Shown here: positions 18,659 to 28,592 of the stretch, piece by piece
Layout: each line of letters begins with the position of its first letter
Position numbering within the stretch: position 1 is the stretch's first letter
Source: Jejuia sp047345485
GTDB taxonomy: Bacteria; Bacteroidota; Bacteroidia; Flavobacteriales; Flavobacteriaceae
DNA length: 64,000 bases
NCBI RefSeq assembly: GCF_047345485.1
Contig: NZ_JBLFEN010000001.1
Coordinates: 186,001-250,000, forward strand
Direction of reading: 5' to 3'
The notes under the pieces: model-generated
What the model was told of the DNA's origin: nothing
Database searches by the model: none
Seen by the model: the letters and a program-made list of their open reading frames with translations, nothing else
Position numbers and translations under genes: made by a program

Positions 18659-20059
18659 ATGGGGAATATAAAGTTTAATTTTACGTACCTACTTTTTTTA
18701 GCACTTGTCTCAGCAATGGGTGGGTTTCTATTCGGTTATGACTGGGTAGTAATAGGCGGTGCAAAACCATTTTATGAACTATTTTTTGATATAGCATCAC
18801 AGCCTACTTTACAAGGTTGGGCTATGAGTAGTGCCTTAATAGGTTGTATTTTAGGTGCAGTAATTTCTGGATTTGTTGCTGATAAATTTGGTAGAAAATT
18901 GCCACTAATATTTTCAGCGGCTTTGTTTACCATTTCAGCTTTTGGAACTGGTTATGCAGATAATTTCACGCCTTTTATTATGTATCGACTTATAGGCGGA
19001 CTGGGTATTGGTATGGCATCAACCTTATCTCCAATGTACATTGCCGAAATTGCTCCAGCAAAATATCGCGGGCAGTTTGTCGCCATTAATCAGTTAACTC
19101 TTGTAATTGGTATTTTGGCAGCACAAGTTGCAAACTTTTTCATTGCTGAAGCTATTCCAGATAATAGTACGCCTGAAATGATTTTAGGTTCATGGAACGG
19201 ACAAACAGGGTGGCGTTGGATGTTTTGGGCAGAATTGATTCCTGCAATTCTATTTTTTGTTTTAATGTTTGTTGTACCTAAAAGTCCAAGATTCTTAGTT
19301 AAAATTAACGAATCAGAATCAGCCAAAAAAGTATTGGCAAAAATTGGAGGTGATGCATATGCTGATGATGAATTGAATGCTATTAAATTAACTTTGAAAG
19401 AAAGTGGTACTTCAAAAATTAAATTTTCAGATTTTAAAAATCCTAAAATCAAACCTATCTTAATTATAGGTATTGTATTGGCGGTATTCCAACAATGGTG
19501 TGGTATTAATATCATTTTTAATTACGCTGAAGAAATATTCACAGCTGCAGGGTATAGCGTTGGAGACATGTTATTTAATATTGTAATAACAGGTAGCGTA
19601 AACCTAATCTTTACCTTAGTGGCTATGCGAACAGTAGATAGTTGGGGACGTAGAAAGTTAATGCTATTAGGGTCTATAGGATTAGGAGTGGTATATCTTA
19701 TTTTGGGTGGCGCTTACTATTTTCAATTTACAGGATGGCCCGTATTATTATTGGTAATTACTGCAATTGCTATTTATGCTATGTCTCTGGCGCCAATTAC
19801 ATGGGTAGTATTATCCGAAATTTTTCCTAATAAAATACGAGGTGTAGCCATGTCTATTGCTACATTTTCATTGTGGATAGCATCTTTTATTTTAACATTT
19901 ACTTTCCCAATTTTGAATGATGCATTAGGTGCATCAGGAACCTTTTGGGTGTATAGTGCCATTTGTATAGCAGGCTTCCTGTTTATACGAAGTAAATTAC
20001 CTGAAACAAAAGGTAAAAGTTTGGAAGAAATTGAAATGGAATTTACAAAAGATAAATAA
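18659..20059 (+). CDS. MFS sugar porter (sugar/H+ symporter)
   Basis: 466 aa with about 12 transmembrane segments. Signatures of the sugar porter family are present: GYDWVVIGGAKPFY in TM1, VADKFGRKLP between TM2 and TM3, RLIGGLGIGMASTLSPMYIAEIAPAKYRGQ in TM4, QQWCGINIIFNYAEEIF in TM7, RTVDSWGRRKL, and PETKGKSLEEIE at the C-terminus. It resembles XylE/galactose-type symporters and would import the monosaccharide released in the periplasm. Placed between enzyme genes, it is clearly part of the locus. Confidence 0.93.
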   Translation: MGNIKFNFTYLLFLALVSAMGGFLFGYDWVVIGGAKPFYELFFDIASQPTLQGWAMSSALIGCILGAVISGFVADKFGRKLPLIFSAALFTISAFGTGYADNFTPFIMYRLIGGLGIGMASTLSPMYIAEIAPAKYRGQFVAINQLTLVIGILAAQVANFFIAEAIPDNSTPEMILGSWNGQTGWRWMFWAELIPAILFFVLMFVVPKSPRFLVKINESESAKKVLAKIGGDAYADDELNAIKLTLKESGTSKIKFSDFKNPKIKPILIIGIVLAVFQQWCGINIIFNYAEEIFTAAGYSVGDMLFNIVITGSVNLIFTLVAMRTVDSWGRRKLMLLGSIGLGVVYLILGGAYYFQFTGWPVLLLVITAIAIYAMSLAPITWVVLSEIFPNKIRGVAMSIATFSLWIASFILTFTFPILNDALGASGTFWVYSAICIAGFLFIRSKLPETKGKSLEEIEMEFTKDK

Positions 20060-20069
20060 TATTTTGAAG

Positions 20070-20816
20070 ATGATATTAAACTCTAGAATATACAAAACGT
20101 TAGGACTTGCTTTGTTGTTATGCATCAATTTTGCTTGCGCTCAAACTAAAGAAATTTCATCTTCTAAAAAAGAAGTCCACGCTGTGCATTACCTTGATTC
20201 AATTAAAACAAAATTGAAATTAAAATGGCCTAAAAACCATACAATAAACTTGGTGTTTCACGGGCATTCCGTACCTACTGGTTATACAACTAGAGGGGTT
20301 TTAGATCGCTTAAATGCTTATCCTTACAGAACCTTAAAAAAGGTTAATGATTTTTATCCATATTCCGTAGTCAATACCATTACAACTTCAATTGGTGGAG
20401 AGCAAGCGGAACAAGGTGCTAAACGTTTTAAGGAGGAAGTACTAAATCATAAACCAGATGTCCTTTTTATCGATTATGGTTTGAATGATAGAAGTATTGG
20501 ATTAGAAAGAGCTATAGTAGCTTGGGAGCAAATGATTGAAGAGGCGCTAGCCTATGGAACAAAAGTAATTCTATTAACACCAACACCAGATTTAAAAGAG
20601 GATATTACTGCTGAAGACACTCCTTTGGCAAAACATAGTAATCAAATTAGAGCCTTAGCAAAAAAATATAATGTTGGTTTGGTAGATAGTTACGCGCTGT
20701 TTAAAGCCTTAGCAGAAATTCAACCATTAAGAGGCTATATGTCGCAAAACAATCATATCAATCAAAAAGGGCATCAATTTGTAGCCGATGCTATTTTCGA
20801 ATATTTCAAAATATAA
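20070..20816 (+). CDS. SGNH/GDSL-family hydrolase, putative carbohydrate esterase
   Basis: 248 aa from the ATG at 20070, which gives a good signal peptide (LGLALLLCINFACAQ). An in-frame ATG at 20031 would overlap the transporter gene by 29 bp and put polar residues before the signal. Block I is FHGHSVPTG (nucleophile Ser67 in GHS rather than GDS), block III is DYGLNDRS, and block V is NNHINQKGHQFVAD (His229). The usual Asp three residues before the His is Gln226, so a Ser-His dyad may operate. Likely removes acetyl or other acyl groups from the glycan. Confidence 0.8.
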   Translation: MILNSRIYKTLGLALLLCINFACAQTKEISSSKKEVHAVHYLDSIKTKLKLKWPKNHTINLVFHGHSVPTGYTTRGVLDRLNAYPYRTLKKVNDFYPYSVVNTITTSIGGEQAEQGAKRFKEEVLNHKPDVLFIDYGLNDRSIGLERAIVAWEQMIEEALAYGTKVILLTPTPDLKEDITAEDTPLAKHSNQIRALAKKYNVGLVDSYALFKALAEIQPLRGYMSQNNHINQKGHQFVADAIFEYFKI

Positions 20817-20843
20817 CACAAACAAAAGGAGAACCGAACTTAG

Positions 20844-23684
20844 ATGAAGTTATTTAACGCCATAAAAATCTTTATAATTTGCTTGTCAATACTTGCTCTA
20901 AATGCCTGTATGGATACTACGCAAAAGCACATGGATTTATCTGGTGAATGGAGCTTTGCTATCGATTCGTTAGATGTTGGTGAAAATGAAAATTGGTTTT
21001 CAAAAGGTTTGACTGATGTGGTGAAATTGCCAGCTTCCATGGCTGAAAATGGTAAAGGAAATGATGTTACTGTCAATACAGATTGGACGGGAAATATGTG
21101 GAACGATAGTCTTTGGTACAAAGACCTGAAAATGAAGAAATACCGCCAAAAAGGGAATGTAAAAGTGCCGTTTTGGTTAACCCCAATTAAGGATTATAAA
21201 GGTGTTGCTTGGTATCAAAAAAGCGTTACTATTCCAGAAGATTGGAACAACAAAAAAATCAATTTGCATCTAGAGCGTGTACATTGGGAATCCACAGTTT
21301 GGGTAGATGATAAAAAGGTGGGCATGCAAAATACCCTTGCAACATCGCATGATTATGATTTAACTGAATTTTTAACTGCTGGTAATCACGCTATTTCTAT
21401 TCGAGTAGACAACAGAGTAAAAGATATAAATGTTGGTATAGACGCACACAGTATTTCAGATAATACACAATCTAATTGGAATGGTATTGTGGGAGATATA
21501 GAACTTCGAGCGACACCTAAATTGTCTTTGAGTTTAGTGAAATTATATCCAGATGTTTCAAATAAAACGGTTAAAGTTGTTGCTCAGATAGAAAACTATT
21601 CTGAAAATAGTAATGCAACTTTAATGCTTCAAGCTACAGAAAAATCAATTGATGCAGAGGTTTTAGGTGAAGTAAAAAAAGAAATCAAGCTTAATTCAAA
21701 CAATGAAATTGAAATAGTGTATGATATGGGTGATAATCCTAAACTTTGGGATGAATTCAACCCGAATTTATACGAAATGCAACTCACTTTACAATCTGAT
21801 GAGGGCATTGATATAAAGCGTATCGATTTCGGTATGCGTGAGTTTAAAGCTGATGGTACCGTATTCAAAATAAACGGCCGGCCTATATATTTAAGAGGTA
21901 CGTTAGAATGTGCCATTTTTCCAAAAACAGGTTATCCACCAACCGACGTCGATTCGTGGAAACGCATTTTCAAAATTATAAAAGCACACGGTTTAAACCA
22001 CATGCGTTTTCATTCTTGGTGTCCTCCAGAAGCGGCATTTCAAGCTGCTGACGAAATGGGTGTGTATATTCAAGCTGAAGCCTCTGCGTGGTTAGCTAAT
22101 TTAGGCGATGGGACACCAGTCGACAAGTGGCTATACAAAGAAGGCGAAGCCATCATAAATGCTTATGGTAATCATCCGTCTTTTGTGATGATGACGTATG
22201 GTAACGAGCCAAGTGGTAAGTATCACAAGGAGTATTTAACAAAGTATGTTAATCATTTTAAAGATTTTGATAATCGCCGTTTATATACAAGTGGTGCGGG
22301 TTATCCGTATTTAGATAATATGGATTATTACAATCATAGAGGTCCCAGAATTCAAGGCTGGAATGAAAACTTAAATAGCGTCATTAATGCGAAAGCGCCA
22401 CAAACGGAATTCGATTGGAGGAAGTTTATAGACAAAACGCCAATGCCTTATGTAAGTCACGAAATGGGGCAGTGGTGCGTATACCCCAACTTCAAGGAAA
22501 TGTCAAAATACACAGGTGTTTTAAAGCCTAAAAACTTTGAAATTTTTAAAGAAACCTTAGAAGAAAACGGTATGGAAAAACTAGCCGATAGTTTTCTTTT
22601 AGCTTCTGGTAAACTACAAACCTTGTGCTACAAAGCAGATATTGAAGCTGCTTTAAGAACGAAAGGAATGGCAGGATTTCAGTTATTGGATTTACACGAT
22701 TTCCCCGGACAAGGTACCGCTTTGGTTGGTGTTTTAGATGCGTTTTGGAATGAAAAAGGCTATGTTACTCCAGAAGAGTTTAAAGAATTTAGTAGTGAAA
22801 CGGTGCCGTTAGCACGTTTAAAACAGCGCACATTTAAAAATACTGATACCTTATCATCAACAATAGAAATTGCTCATTTTGGCGAAAATGAGTTGAAAAA
22901 TGTTGTGCCAGAATGGACTTTAACTAAACCTGATGGTAGTGTTTTTGTGAAAGGTGAACTGAATAAAACAGATATTTCCATTGGTAATGGCATTCAATTA
23001 GGTACAATCAATCAATCATTACATTCGATTACTAAAGCTCAAAAACTGTCTTTAAATGTTATGGTCAATAACTTTAAAAACAGTTGGGATATCTGGGTGT
23101 ATCCAAATGAAAACTTACCAATAGAAAATAAGAATGCGTATAAGGTAGTTAGTAAGTTGGATGCTAAAACTATTAGCTATTTAAATAACGGTGGCAATGT
23201 ATTGCTAAACATTACAAAAGGCGATGTCGCTCCAGAATTTGGCGGCGATATTGGTATCGGGTTTTCAAGTATTTTTTGGAATACTTCATGGACTAAAGAG
23301 CAAAAACCACATACATTAGGAATTCTGTGCAATCCAGAACATCCAGCACTGGCTGATTTTCCAACGGAATACCATTCTAATTGGCAATGGTGGGATGCTA
23401 TGAGTCATTCAAACGTTATCATTTTTGATGAGATGCCAGAGTTAAATCCTATTGTAAGAGTAATAGACGATTGGTTTAAAAACAGAAAAACAGCCCTCAT
23501 TTTTGAAGCCAAAGTGGGGAAAGGGAAATTGCTATTTTCTGGAATTGATTTACACACAAATTTAAACGAGCGATTAGAAGCACAACAGCTTTTATATAGC
23601 TTAGAAAATTATATAAATGGTGAAGCTTTTAATCCAAAAACAAGCATCACTATGCAACAATTAGAACAAATATTAGAGTATTAA
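20844..23684 (+). CDS. GH2-family glycoside hydrolase with C-terminal GATase-like domain, lipoprotein
   Basis: 946 aa lipoprotein (Cys22). The GH2 layout is a jelly-roll sugar-binding domain (LSGEWSFAID to about residue 210), an Ig-like domain and a TIM barrel (LRGTLECAIFP, MRFHSWCPPEAAFQAADEMG). The acid/base is Glu455 in TYGNEPSG and the nucleophile Glu540 in VSHEMGQW. The last 200 residues (DIWVYPNE, LNNGGNVLLN, FWNTSWT, NWQWWDAMS) resemble a class I GATase-like fold found at the end of some GH2 proteins. Exact sugar specificity is unknown; beta-galactosidase-like activity is plausible. Close paralogue of the gene at 28593. Confidence 0.87.
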   Translation: MKLFNAIKIFIICLSILALNACMDTTQKHMDLSGEWSFAIDSLDVGENENWFSKGLTDVVKLPASMAENGKGNDVTVNTDWTGNMWNDSLWYKDLKMKKYRQKGNVKVPFWLTPIKDYKGVAWYQKSVTIPEDWNNKKINLHLERVHWESTVWVDDKKVGMQNTLATSHDYDLTEFLTAGNHAISIRVDNRVKDINVGIDAHSISDNTQSNWNGIVGDIELRATPKLSLSLVKLYPDVSNKTVKVVAQIENYSENSNATLMLQATEKSIDAEVLGEVKKEIKLNSNNEIEIVYDMGDNPKLWDEFNPNLYEMQLTLQSDEGIDIKRIDFGMREFKADGTVFKINGRPIYLRGTLECAIFPKTGYPPTDVDSWKRIFKIIKAHGLNHMRFHSWCPPEAAFQAADEMGVYIQAEASAWLANLGDGTPVDKWLYKEGEAIINAYGNHPSFVMMTYGNEPSGKYHKEYLTKYVNHFKDFDNRRLYTSGAGYPYLDNMDYYNHRGPRIQGWNENLNSVINAKAPQTEFDWRKFIDKTPMPYVSHEMGQWCVYPNFKEMSKYTGVLKPKNFEIFKETLEENGMEKLADSFLLASGKLQTLCYKADIEAALRTKGMAGFQLLDLHDFPGQGTALVGVLDAFWNEKGYVTPEEFKEFSSETVPLARLKQRTFKNTDTLSSTIEIAHFGENELKNVVPEWTLTKPDGSVFVKGELNKTDISIGNGIQLGTINQSLHSITKAQKLSLNVMVNNFKNSWDIWVYPNENLPIENKNAYKVVSKLDAKTISYLNNGGNVLLNITKGDVAPEFGGDIGIGFSSIFWNTSWTKEQKPHTLGILCNPEHPALADFPTEYHSNWQWWDAMSHSNVIIFDEMPELNPIVRVIDDWFKNRKTALIFEAKVGKGKLLFSGIDLHTNLNERLEAQQLLYSLENYINGEAFNPKTSITMQQLEQILEY

Positions 23685-23722
23685 TAAGCATTTACAATAA
23701 GTGTAGAGTAAAAATATAAAAT

Positions 23723-26700
23723 ATGAAAACTGTAAAAGCCTGGGAAGAAAAAGTAATCATTCCTACTTATGAAGTTGGAACTCCTGAAAAATATCCTGTT
23801 TTTCTTGAAAAGCGTGTATATCAAGCAAGCAGTGGAGCGGTATATCCACATCCTGTGATAGAAAAAATTAGTGATACTAAAGTAGATAAAGAATGGAATG
23901 CCATTTTTATTGAAAATGATTATATAAAACTAATGATTTTACCTGCCTTGGGTGGAAGAATCCAAAGAGCTTATGATAAAATCCGTAAACGTGATTTTGT
24001 GTATTATAACCACGTTATAAAACCTGCACTTGTAGGTTTAACAGGACCTTGGATTTCCGGTGGTATAGAATTTAACTGGCCACAACATCACAGACCAAGT
24101 ACTTACGATCCAACTGATTTTTTCATTGAAGACAACGAAGATGGTAGTAAAACGGTTTGGGTAAGTGAATTAGAACGTATGTTCCGCACTAAAGGAATGG
24201 CAGGTTTTACACTGCATCCAGATAAGGCTTACATAGAAATTAAGGCACATTTATACAATAGAACGCCACATCCACAAACCTTTTTATGGTGGGCAAACCC
24301 AGCAGTGGCAGTAAACGACCACTATCAATCGGTATTTCCACCAGATGTAAATGCTGTTTTTGATCATGGTAAACGTGATGTTTCAGAATTCCCAATCGCA
24401 AAAGGCGAATATTACAAAGTAGATTATTCTCCTGGAACAGATATTTCTAGATATAAGAACATTCCTGTGCCAACAAGTTATATGGCGATTACTTCAAAAT
24501 ACGATTTTGTAGGTGGTTATGAGAATGATTCTAAAGGCGGATTGCTGCATGTTGCAGATCATAATGTCTCACCTGGAAAAAAACAATGGACTTGGGGTAA
24601 TGGGGAATTCGGTAAAGCATGGGATAGAAATTTAACGGATAAAGATGGGCCATACATCGAGTTAATGTGTGGTGTTTATACCGATAATCAACCCGATTTT
24701 TCGTGGATGCATCCGTATGAAGAAAAAAGCTTTAAGCAGTATTTTATGCCTTACTACAACGTAGGTGTGGTTAAAAATGCTACCAAAGAAGCTTTAGTAA
24801 ACCTTGAAATGGTTGATGGCAAAGCTTTAGTTAAGGTGTATGTTACGTCAACTTATAATAACTGTGTGATTACATTAAAAGCAGATGGAAAAGTATTACA
24901 CGAAGAAGTTTTAAATCTTTCTCCTGAAGTTGGTTTTGAAAAATCAATTGAAATAGGCGCTAATACTTTTGATGATTTACAAATTTCAGTAAATGATAGT
25001 CAAGGCAACGTATTGGTAGCTTGGGAGCCAGATAAAGATTTAACTGAAGAAATTCCAGAACCAGCAAAGGCTGCAAAAGCACCAGAAGATATTGATACTG
25101 TTGAAGGCTTGTATTTAAGAGGCTTGCATTTAGAGCAATACAGACATGCCACATTTAACGCTACAGATTATTATGAAGAAGCGTTAAGAAGGTCTCCAAA
25201 AGATGTGCGTTGTAATAATGCCATGGGACTTTGGTATATGCGAAAAGGGCAGTTAGAGACAGCAATTGGTTATTTCGATACAGCCATTGAAACACTTACA
25301 AGTCACAATCCAAATCCTTATGATGGTGAACCTTATTTTAATAAAGGACTAGCTTTAAATTTCTTAGGAAAGAAAGATGAAGCCTATGCGAGTTTCTTTA
25401 AAGCGTGTTGGAACGCCCAATGGCAAGATGCGGGCTATTTCAATTTAGCCCAAATTGATTGTTTTAGAGGCGATTTAGAAAAAGCTTTGGATCTTGTAGA
25501 TAGAGCCTTAATTAAAAACTGGCACAATCATAAAGCGCGACACTTAAAAATTATCATTTTAAGAAAACAGGGTAAAATTGAAGCTGCTACTAAACTTATA
25601 GAAGAGTCGCTGGCTATTGATAAATTCAACTTTGGCATATTATACGAGCGTTATATCTTATCAAATAAGCAAGAAGACTTACAGGCGTTTAAGCATATTC
25701 TAAGAAACTATGCTCATAATTACATTGAGTTTTCTTTAGATTATACTATGGCAGGACAGTTTGATGAGGCTATTGCTTTGTTAAAAGTGCATACCGATAC
25801 AAATAGCAAAGTATATCCAATGGTATACTATTTTATGGGTTGGTATTTTGACCAAAAAGGAGATGCAAGTAGTGCATTGGATGCTTACAAAAAAGCATCT
25901 CAAATGCCAGATACATACTGTTTTCCTAATAAAATTGAAGACGTATTAGCATTGCAAGCAGCTTGTAAAGCAAACCCATCTGATGCTAAAGCATTTTATT
26001 ATTTAGGTAACTTTTGGTATGCCAACAGGCAATATAAGGAAACACAAGAATGCTGGGAATCTTCAGTAAAACTAGATGATAGTTTTGCAATAACACATCG
26101 TAATTTGGCATTATTGTATTATAATAAAACCAATCAAAAAGAGTTGGCTCAAAAGCATTTAGAAAAGGCATTTGAATTAGACAATACAGATGCACGTTTG
26201 CTTATGGAGCTAGACCAGTTGTATAAAAAAATCAACGTATCCGTAGGAAAACGTTTAGCGCTACTTGAGGAGTATATAGATTTAACGAATTCTAGAGACG
26301 ATTTATATTTAGAGCGTATTGCACTATATAATCTGAAAGGTAATTTTGAAAAAGCTAAAGAGCTTATAGAGAATCGTCAATTCCATCCCTGGGAAGGAGG
26401 CGAAGGTAAAGTACCGTTTCAATATTTAACTTGTTATACAGAGTTAGCTAAAAAATATATCAACTTAAAGAAATTTGATGATGCTGTAACATTGTTAGAA
26501 GCAGCTAAAACATATCCTCATAATTTAGGTGAAGGTAAATTGCATGGTACTGTAGAAAATGATATTGATTATTGGCTAGGTTGCGCACATGAAGGCTTAG
26601 GGAATTCCGACAAATCTAAAGCATTTTTTGAGTTAGCTTCGGAAGGATTGAGTGATCCTAGTCCTGCAATATTTTATAACGATCAACAACCAGATAAGAT

Positions 26701-27022
26701 TTTTTATCAAGGATTGGCATTGCAAAAATTAGGTAAGCAAGATGAAGCGAATAAACGGTTTGAAAACCTTTTAAACTACGGCGAAACGCACATGAATGAT
26801 AACGTAAAACTCGATTATTTTGCAATATCACTTCCAGACTTATTGATATGGGAGGAAGACTTAAATGTAATAAACAAAATTCATTGTAATTATCTTATAG
26901 GCTTAGGCCAGCTAGGTATGAGTAACGATTCTAAAGCTATAGAAGCATTTGGTAAAGTAACAGCAACTAATTTATCTCATATACCAGCATATATTCATAC
27001 GCAATTAGTAGGTGTATCATAA
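23723..27022 (+). CDS. DUF5107 domain protein with TPR repeats, cytosolic
   Basis: 1099 aa with no signal peptide, unlike almost every enzyme around it. The N-terminal 350 residues match the DUF5107 pattern: IKLMILPALGGRIQRAYDK, SGGIEFNWPQHHRPST, ARMFRTKG-like and NRTPHPQTFLWWANPA. ILPALGGRI is the strand seen in galactose-mutarotase-fold proteins. From about residue 470 to the end, TPR-type helical pairs repeat (AKAFYYLGNFWYANRQYKETQECWESSVKLD and similar). It may act on imported oligosaccharides or sugars in the cytoplasm. No function is assigned with confidence. The stop overlaps the next start codon by one base (TAATG). Confidence 0.75.
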   Translation: MKTVKAWEEKVIIPTYEVGTPEKYPVFLEKRVYQASSGAVYPHPVIEKISDTKVDKEWNAIFIENDYIKLMILPALGGRIQRAYDKIRKRDFVYYNHVIKPALVGLTGPWISGGIEFNWPQHHRPSTYDPTDFFIEDNEDGSKTVWVSELERMFRTKGMAGFTLHPDKAYIEIKAHLYNRTPHPQTFLWWANPAVAVNDHYQSVFPPDVNAVFDHGKRDVSEFPIAKGEYYKVDYSPGTDISRYKNIPVPTSYMAITSKYDFVGGYENDSKGGLLHVADHNVSPGKKQWTWGNGEFGKAWDRNLTDKDGPYIELMCGVYTDNQPDFSWMHPYEEKSFKQYFMPYYNVGVVKNATKEALVNLEMVDGKALVKVYVTSTYNNCVITLKADGKVLHEEVLNLSPEVGFEKSIEIGANTFDDLQISVNDSQGNVLVAWEPDKDLTEEIPEPAKAAKAPEDIDTVEGLYLRGLHLEQYRHATFNATDYYEEALRRSPKDVRCNNAMGLWYMRKGQLETAIGYFDTAIETLTSHNPNPYDGEPYFNKGLALNFLGKKDEAYASFFKACWNAQWQDAGYFNLAQIDCFRGDLEKALDLVDRALIKNWHNHKARHLKIIILRKQGKIEAATKLIEESLAIDKFNFGILYERYILSNKQEDLQAFKHILRNYAHNYIEFSLDYTMAGQFDEAIALLKVHTDTNSKVYPMVYYFMGWYFDQKGDASSALDAYKKASQMPDTYCFPNKIEDVLALQAACKANPSDAKAFYYLGNFWYANRQYKETQECWESSVKLDDSFAITHRNLALLYYNKTNQKELAQKHLEKAFELDNTDARLLMELDQLYKKINVSVGKRLALLEEYIDLTNSRDDLYLERIALYNLKGNFEKAKELIENRQFHPWEGGEGKVPFQYLTCYTELAKKYINLKKFDDAVTLLEAAKTYPHNLGEGKLHGTVENDIDYWLGCAHEGLGNSDKSKAFFELASEGLSDPSPAIFYNDQQPDKIFYQGLALQKLGKQDEANKRFENLLNYGETHMNDNVKLDYFAISLPDLLIWEEDLNVINKIHCNYLIGLGQLGMSNDSKAIEAFGKVTATNLSHIPAYIHTQLVGVS

Positions 27023-28554
27023 TGTTTAAGCACATAAATTTAACATATCGTCCTTTTAGAAACCTAATTTTTGCATTTTTTTTAGTGATTAATAGCTTAG
27101 GTTTTTCACAAGATAAAAAACCCAATATCGTCATTATTTATGTTGACGATTTAGGGTTTGGCGATATAGGTGTTAATGGCGCAATAGGTGTAAAAACACC
27201 TAATATTGATACGCTTGCAACAAATGGGTTAAACTTTACTGATGCACATTGCAGTTCTTCAACTTGTACACCTTCCCGTTATTCACTTTTAACAGGAAGT
27301 TATGCCTTTAGAAATAATGCGGCTATTTTAGAAGGCGATGCGCCTTTAATTATAAATCCAAATGTAGAAACCTTACCTAAAATGCTTCAAAAAGCAGGTT
27401 ATAAAACGGGTGTAGTTGGGAAATGGCATTTAGGATTAGGAAAAGGTAAAATAAACTGGAACGAAAAAATTCCGTTAGGACCAAAAGAAGTTGGTTTCGA
27501 TTATAGTTTTTTGATTCCTGCTACAGGAGATAGAGTGCCTTGTGTGTTTCTAGAAAATCAAGAAGTTGTAGGTTTAGATTTAAATGATCCTATTACTGTA
27601 AGCTATGGCTCGAGAATAGAAGGTTACCCTTGGGGGTTTCAGCATCCTGAATTATTAAAACAACATACAGACCCGTATCATCAAGGAGCTATTATAAACG
27701 GTATAAGTAGAATTGGATACATGAAAGGCGGTAAGAATGCACTTTGGGTAGATGAAAAAATTCCATTCGTACTATCTGATAAGGCAAAAGATTTTATTGA
27801 GAATGAAAAAGAAAATCCTTTTTTCTTGTATTTCTCTTTGCATGATATTCATCAACCAAGAATTGCTAATATTAAGTTTGTAGAAAGTAGTAGCATGGGA
27901 CCACGTGGTGATGTGATTGCACAAATGGATTGGTGCGTGGGGCAAATTACTGAATCATTAAAAAAGGCAAATCTTTTAGATAATACTTTAATAATTTTTA
28001 CAAGTGATAACGGTCCTATTCTAGATGATGGGTATTTAGATTATGCAATAGAACTTCTAGGAGATCACAAACCAGCAGGTATTTATCGTGGTTCTAAGTA
28101 TTCTGTCTATGAAGCAGGAACGCGTATGCCAACTATTGTTCACTGGCCAAATAAAGTTAAACCAGGTACTAGTAATGCATTATTATCTCAAGTAGATTTA
28201 TATACATCTTTAGCATGTTTGGTAGGTCAAGATGTTGAAAATGGAGCTGCTCCTGATAGCAAAGATTTTTTAAAATCATGGTTGGGAAAATCAAAAAAAG
28301 GACGCGAATTTTTACTTGAAGAAGCCTATACATATGGTTTACGAATGGGCAAGTGGAAGTACATAAAACCTAAAAACAAACCAGTACCAAATTGGATTGT
28401 TCAAAAATTTGTAGATCCTGGGTTTAACGAAGACGTTCAATTATTCAATTTAGAAGTTGATCCTTCAGAAAGTAAAAACATTTATAAATCCCATCCAGAT
28501 ATTGTTAAAAAGATGGAAGGTGAATTAGCTAAAATCATGAATCAAAAAGGTTAA
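27022..28554 (+). CDS. Formylglycine-dependent S1 sulfatase, secreted
   Basis: 510 aa with a cleavable signal peptide (IFAFFLVINSLGFSQ). The core starts KPNIVIIYVDDLGFGDIG. The formylglycine site is Cys82 in CTPSRYSLLTGSY. GKWHLGLGKG, SDNGP and the Lys-containing GIYRGSKYSVYEAGTR motif follow. It is translationally coupled to the DUF5107 gene by a TAATG overlap. It resembles N-acetylgalactosamine/galactose-6-sulfatase-like arylsulfatases, but the positional specificity cannot be read from the sequence. Confidence 0.93.
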   Translation: MFKHINLTYRPFRNLIFAFFLVINSLGFSQDKKPNIVIIYVDDLGFGDIGVNGAIGVKTPNIDTLATNGLNFTDAHCSSSTCTPSRYSLLTGSYAFRNNAAILEGDAPLIINPNVETLPKMLQKAGYKTGVVGKWHLGLGKGKINWNEKIPLGPKEVGFDYSFLIPATGDRVPCVFLENQEVVGLDLNDPITVSYGSRIEGYPWGFQHPELLKQHTDPYHQGAIINGISRIGYMKGGKNALWVDEKIPFVLSDKAKDFIENEKENPFFLYFSLHDIHQPRIANIKFVESSSMGPRGDVIAQMDWCVGQITESLKKANLLDNTLIIFTSDNGPILDDGYLDYAIELLGDHKPAGIYRGSKYSVYEAGTRMPTIVHWPNKVKPGTSNALLSQVDLYTSLACLVGQDVENGAAPDSKDFLKSWLGKSKKGREFLLEEAYTYGLRMGKWKYIKPKNKPVPNWIVQKFVDPGFNEDVQLFNLEVDPSESKNIYKSHPDIVKKMEGELAKIMNQKG

Positions 28555-28592
28555 TATCAATATATTACTCTTAAATATTATTTAAATTTTTT

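Noticed and set aside
20031..20069. Earlier ATG for the SGNH hydrolase, overlapping the transporter gene
   Set aside because: The ATG at 20070 gives a proper signal peptide and needs no 29-bp overlap.
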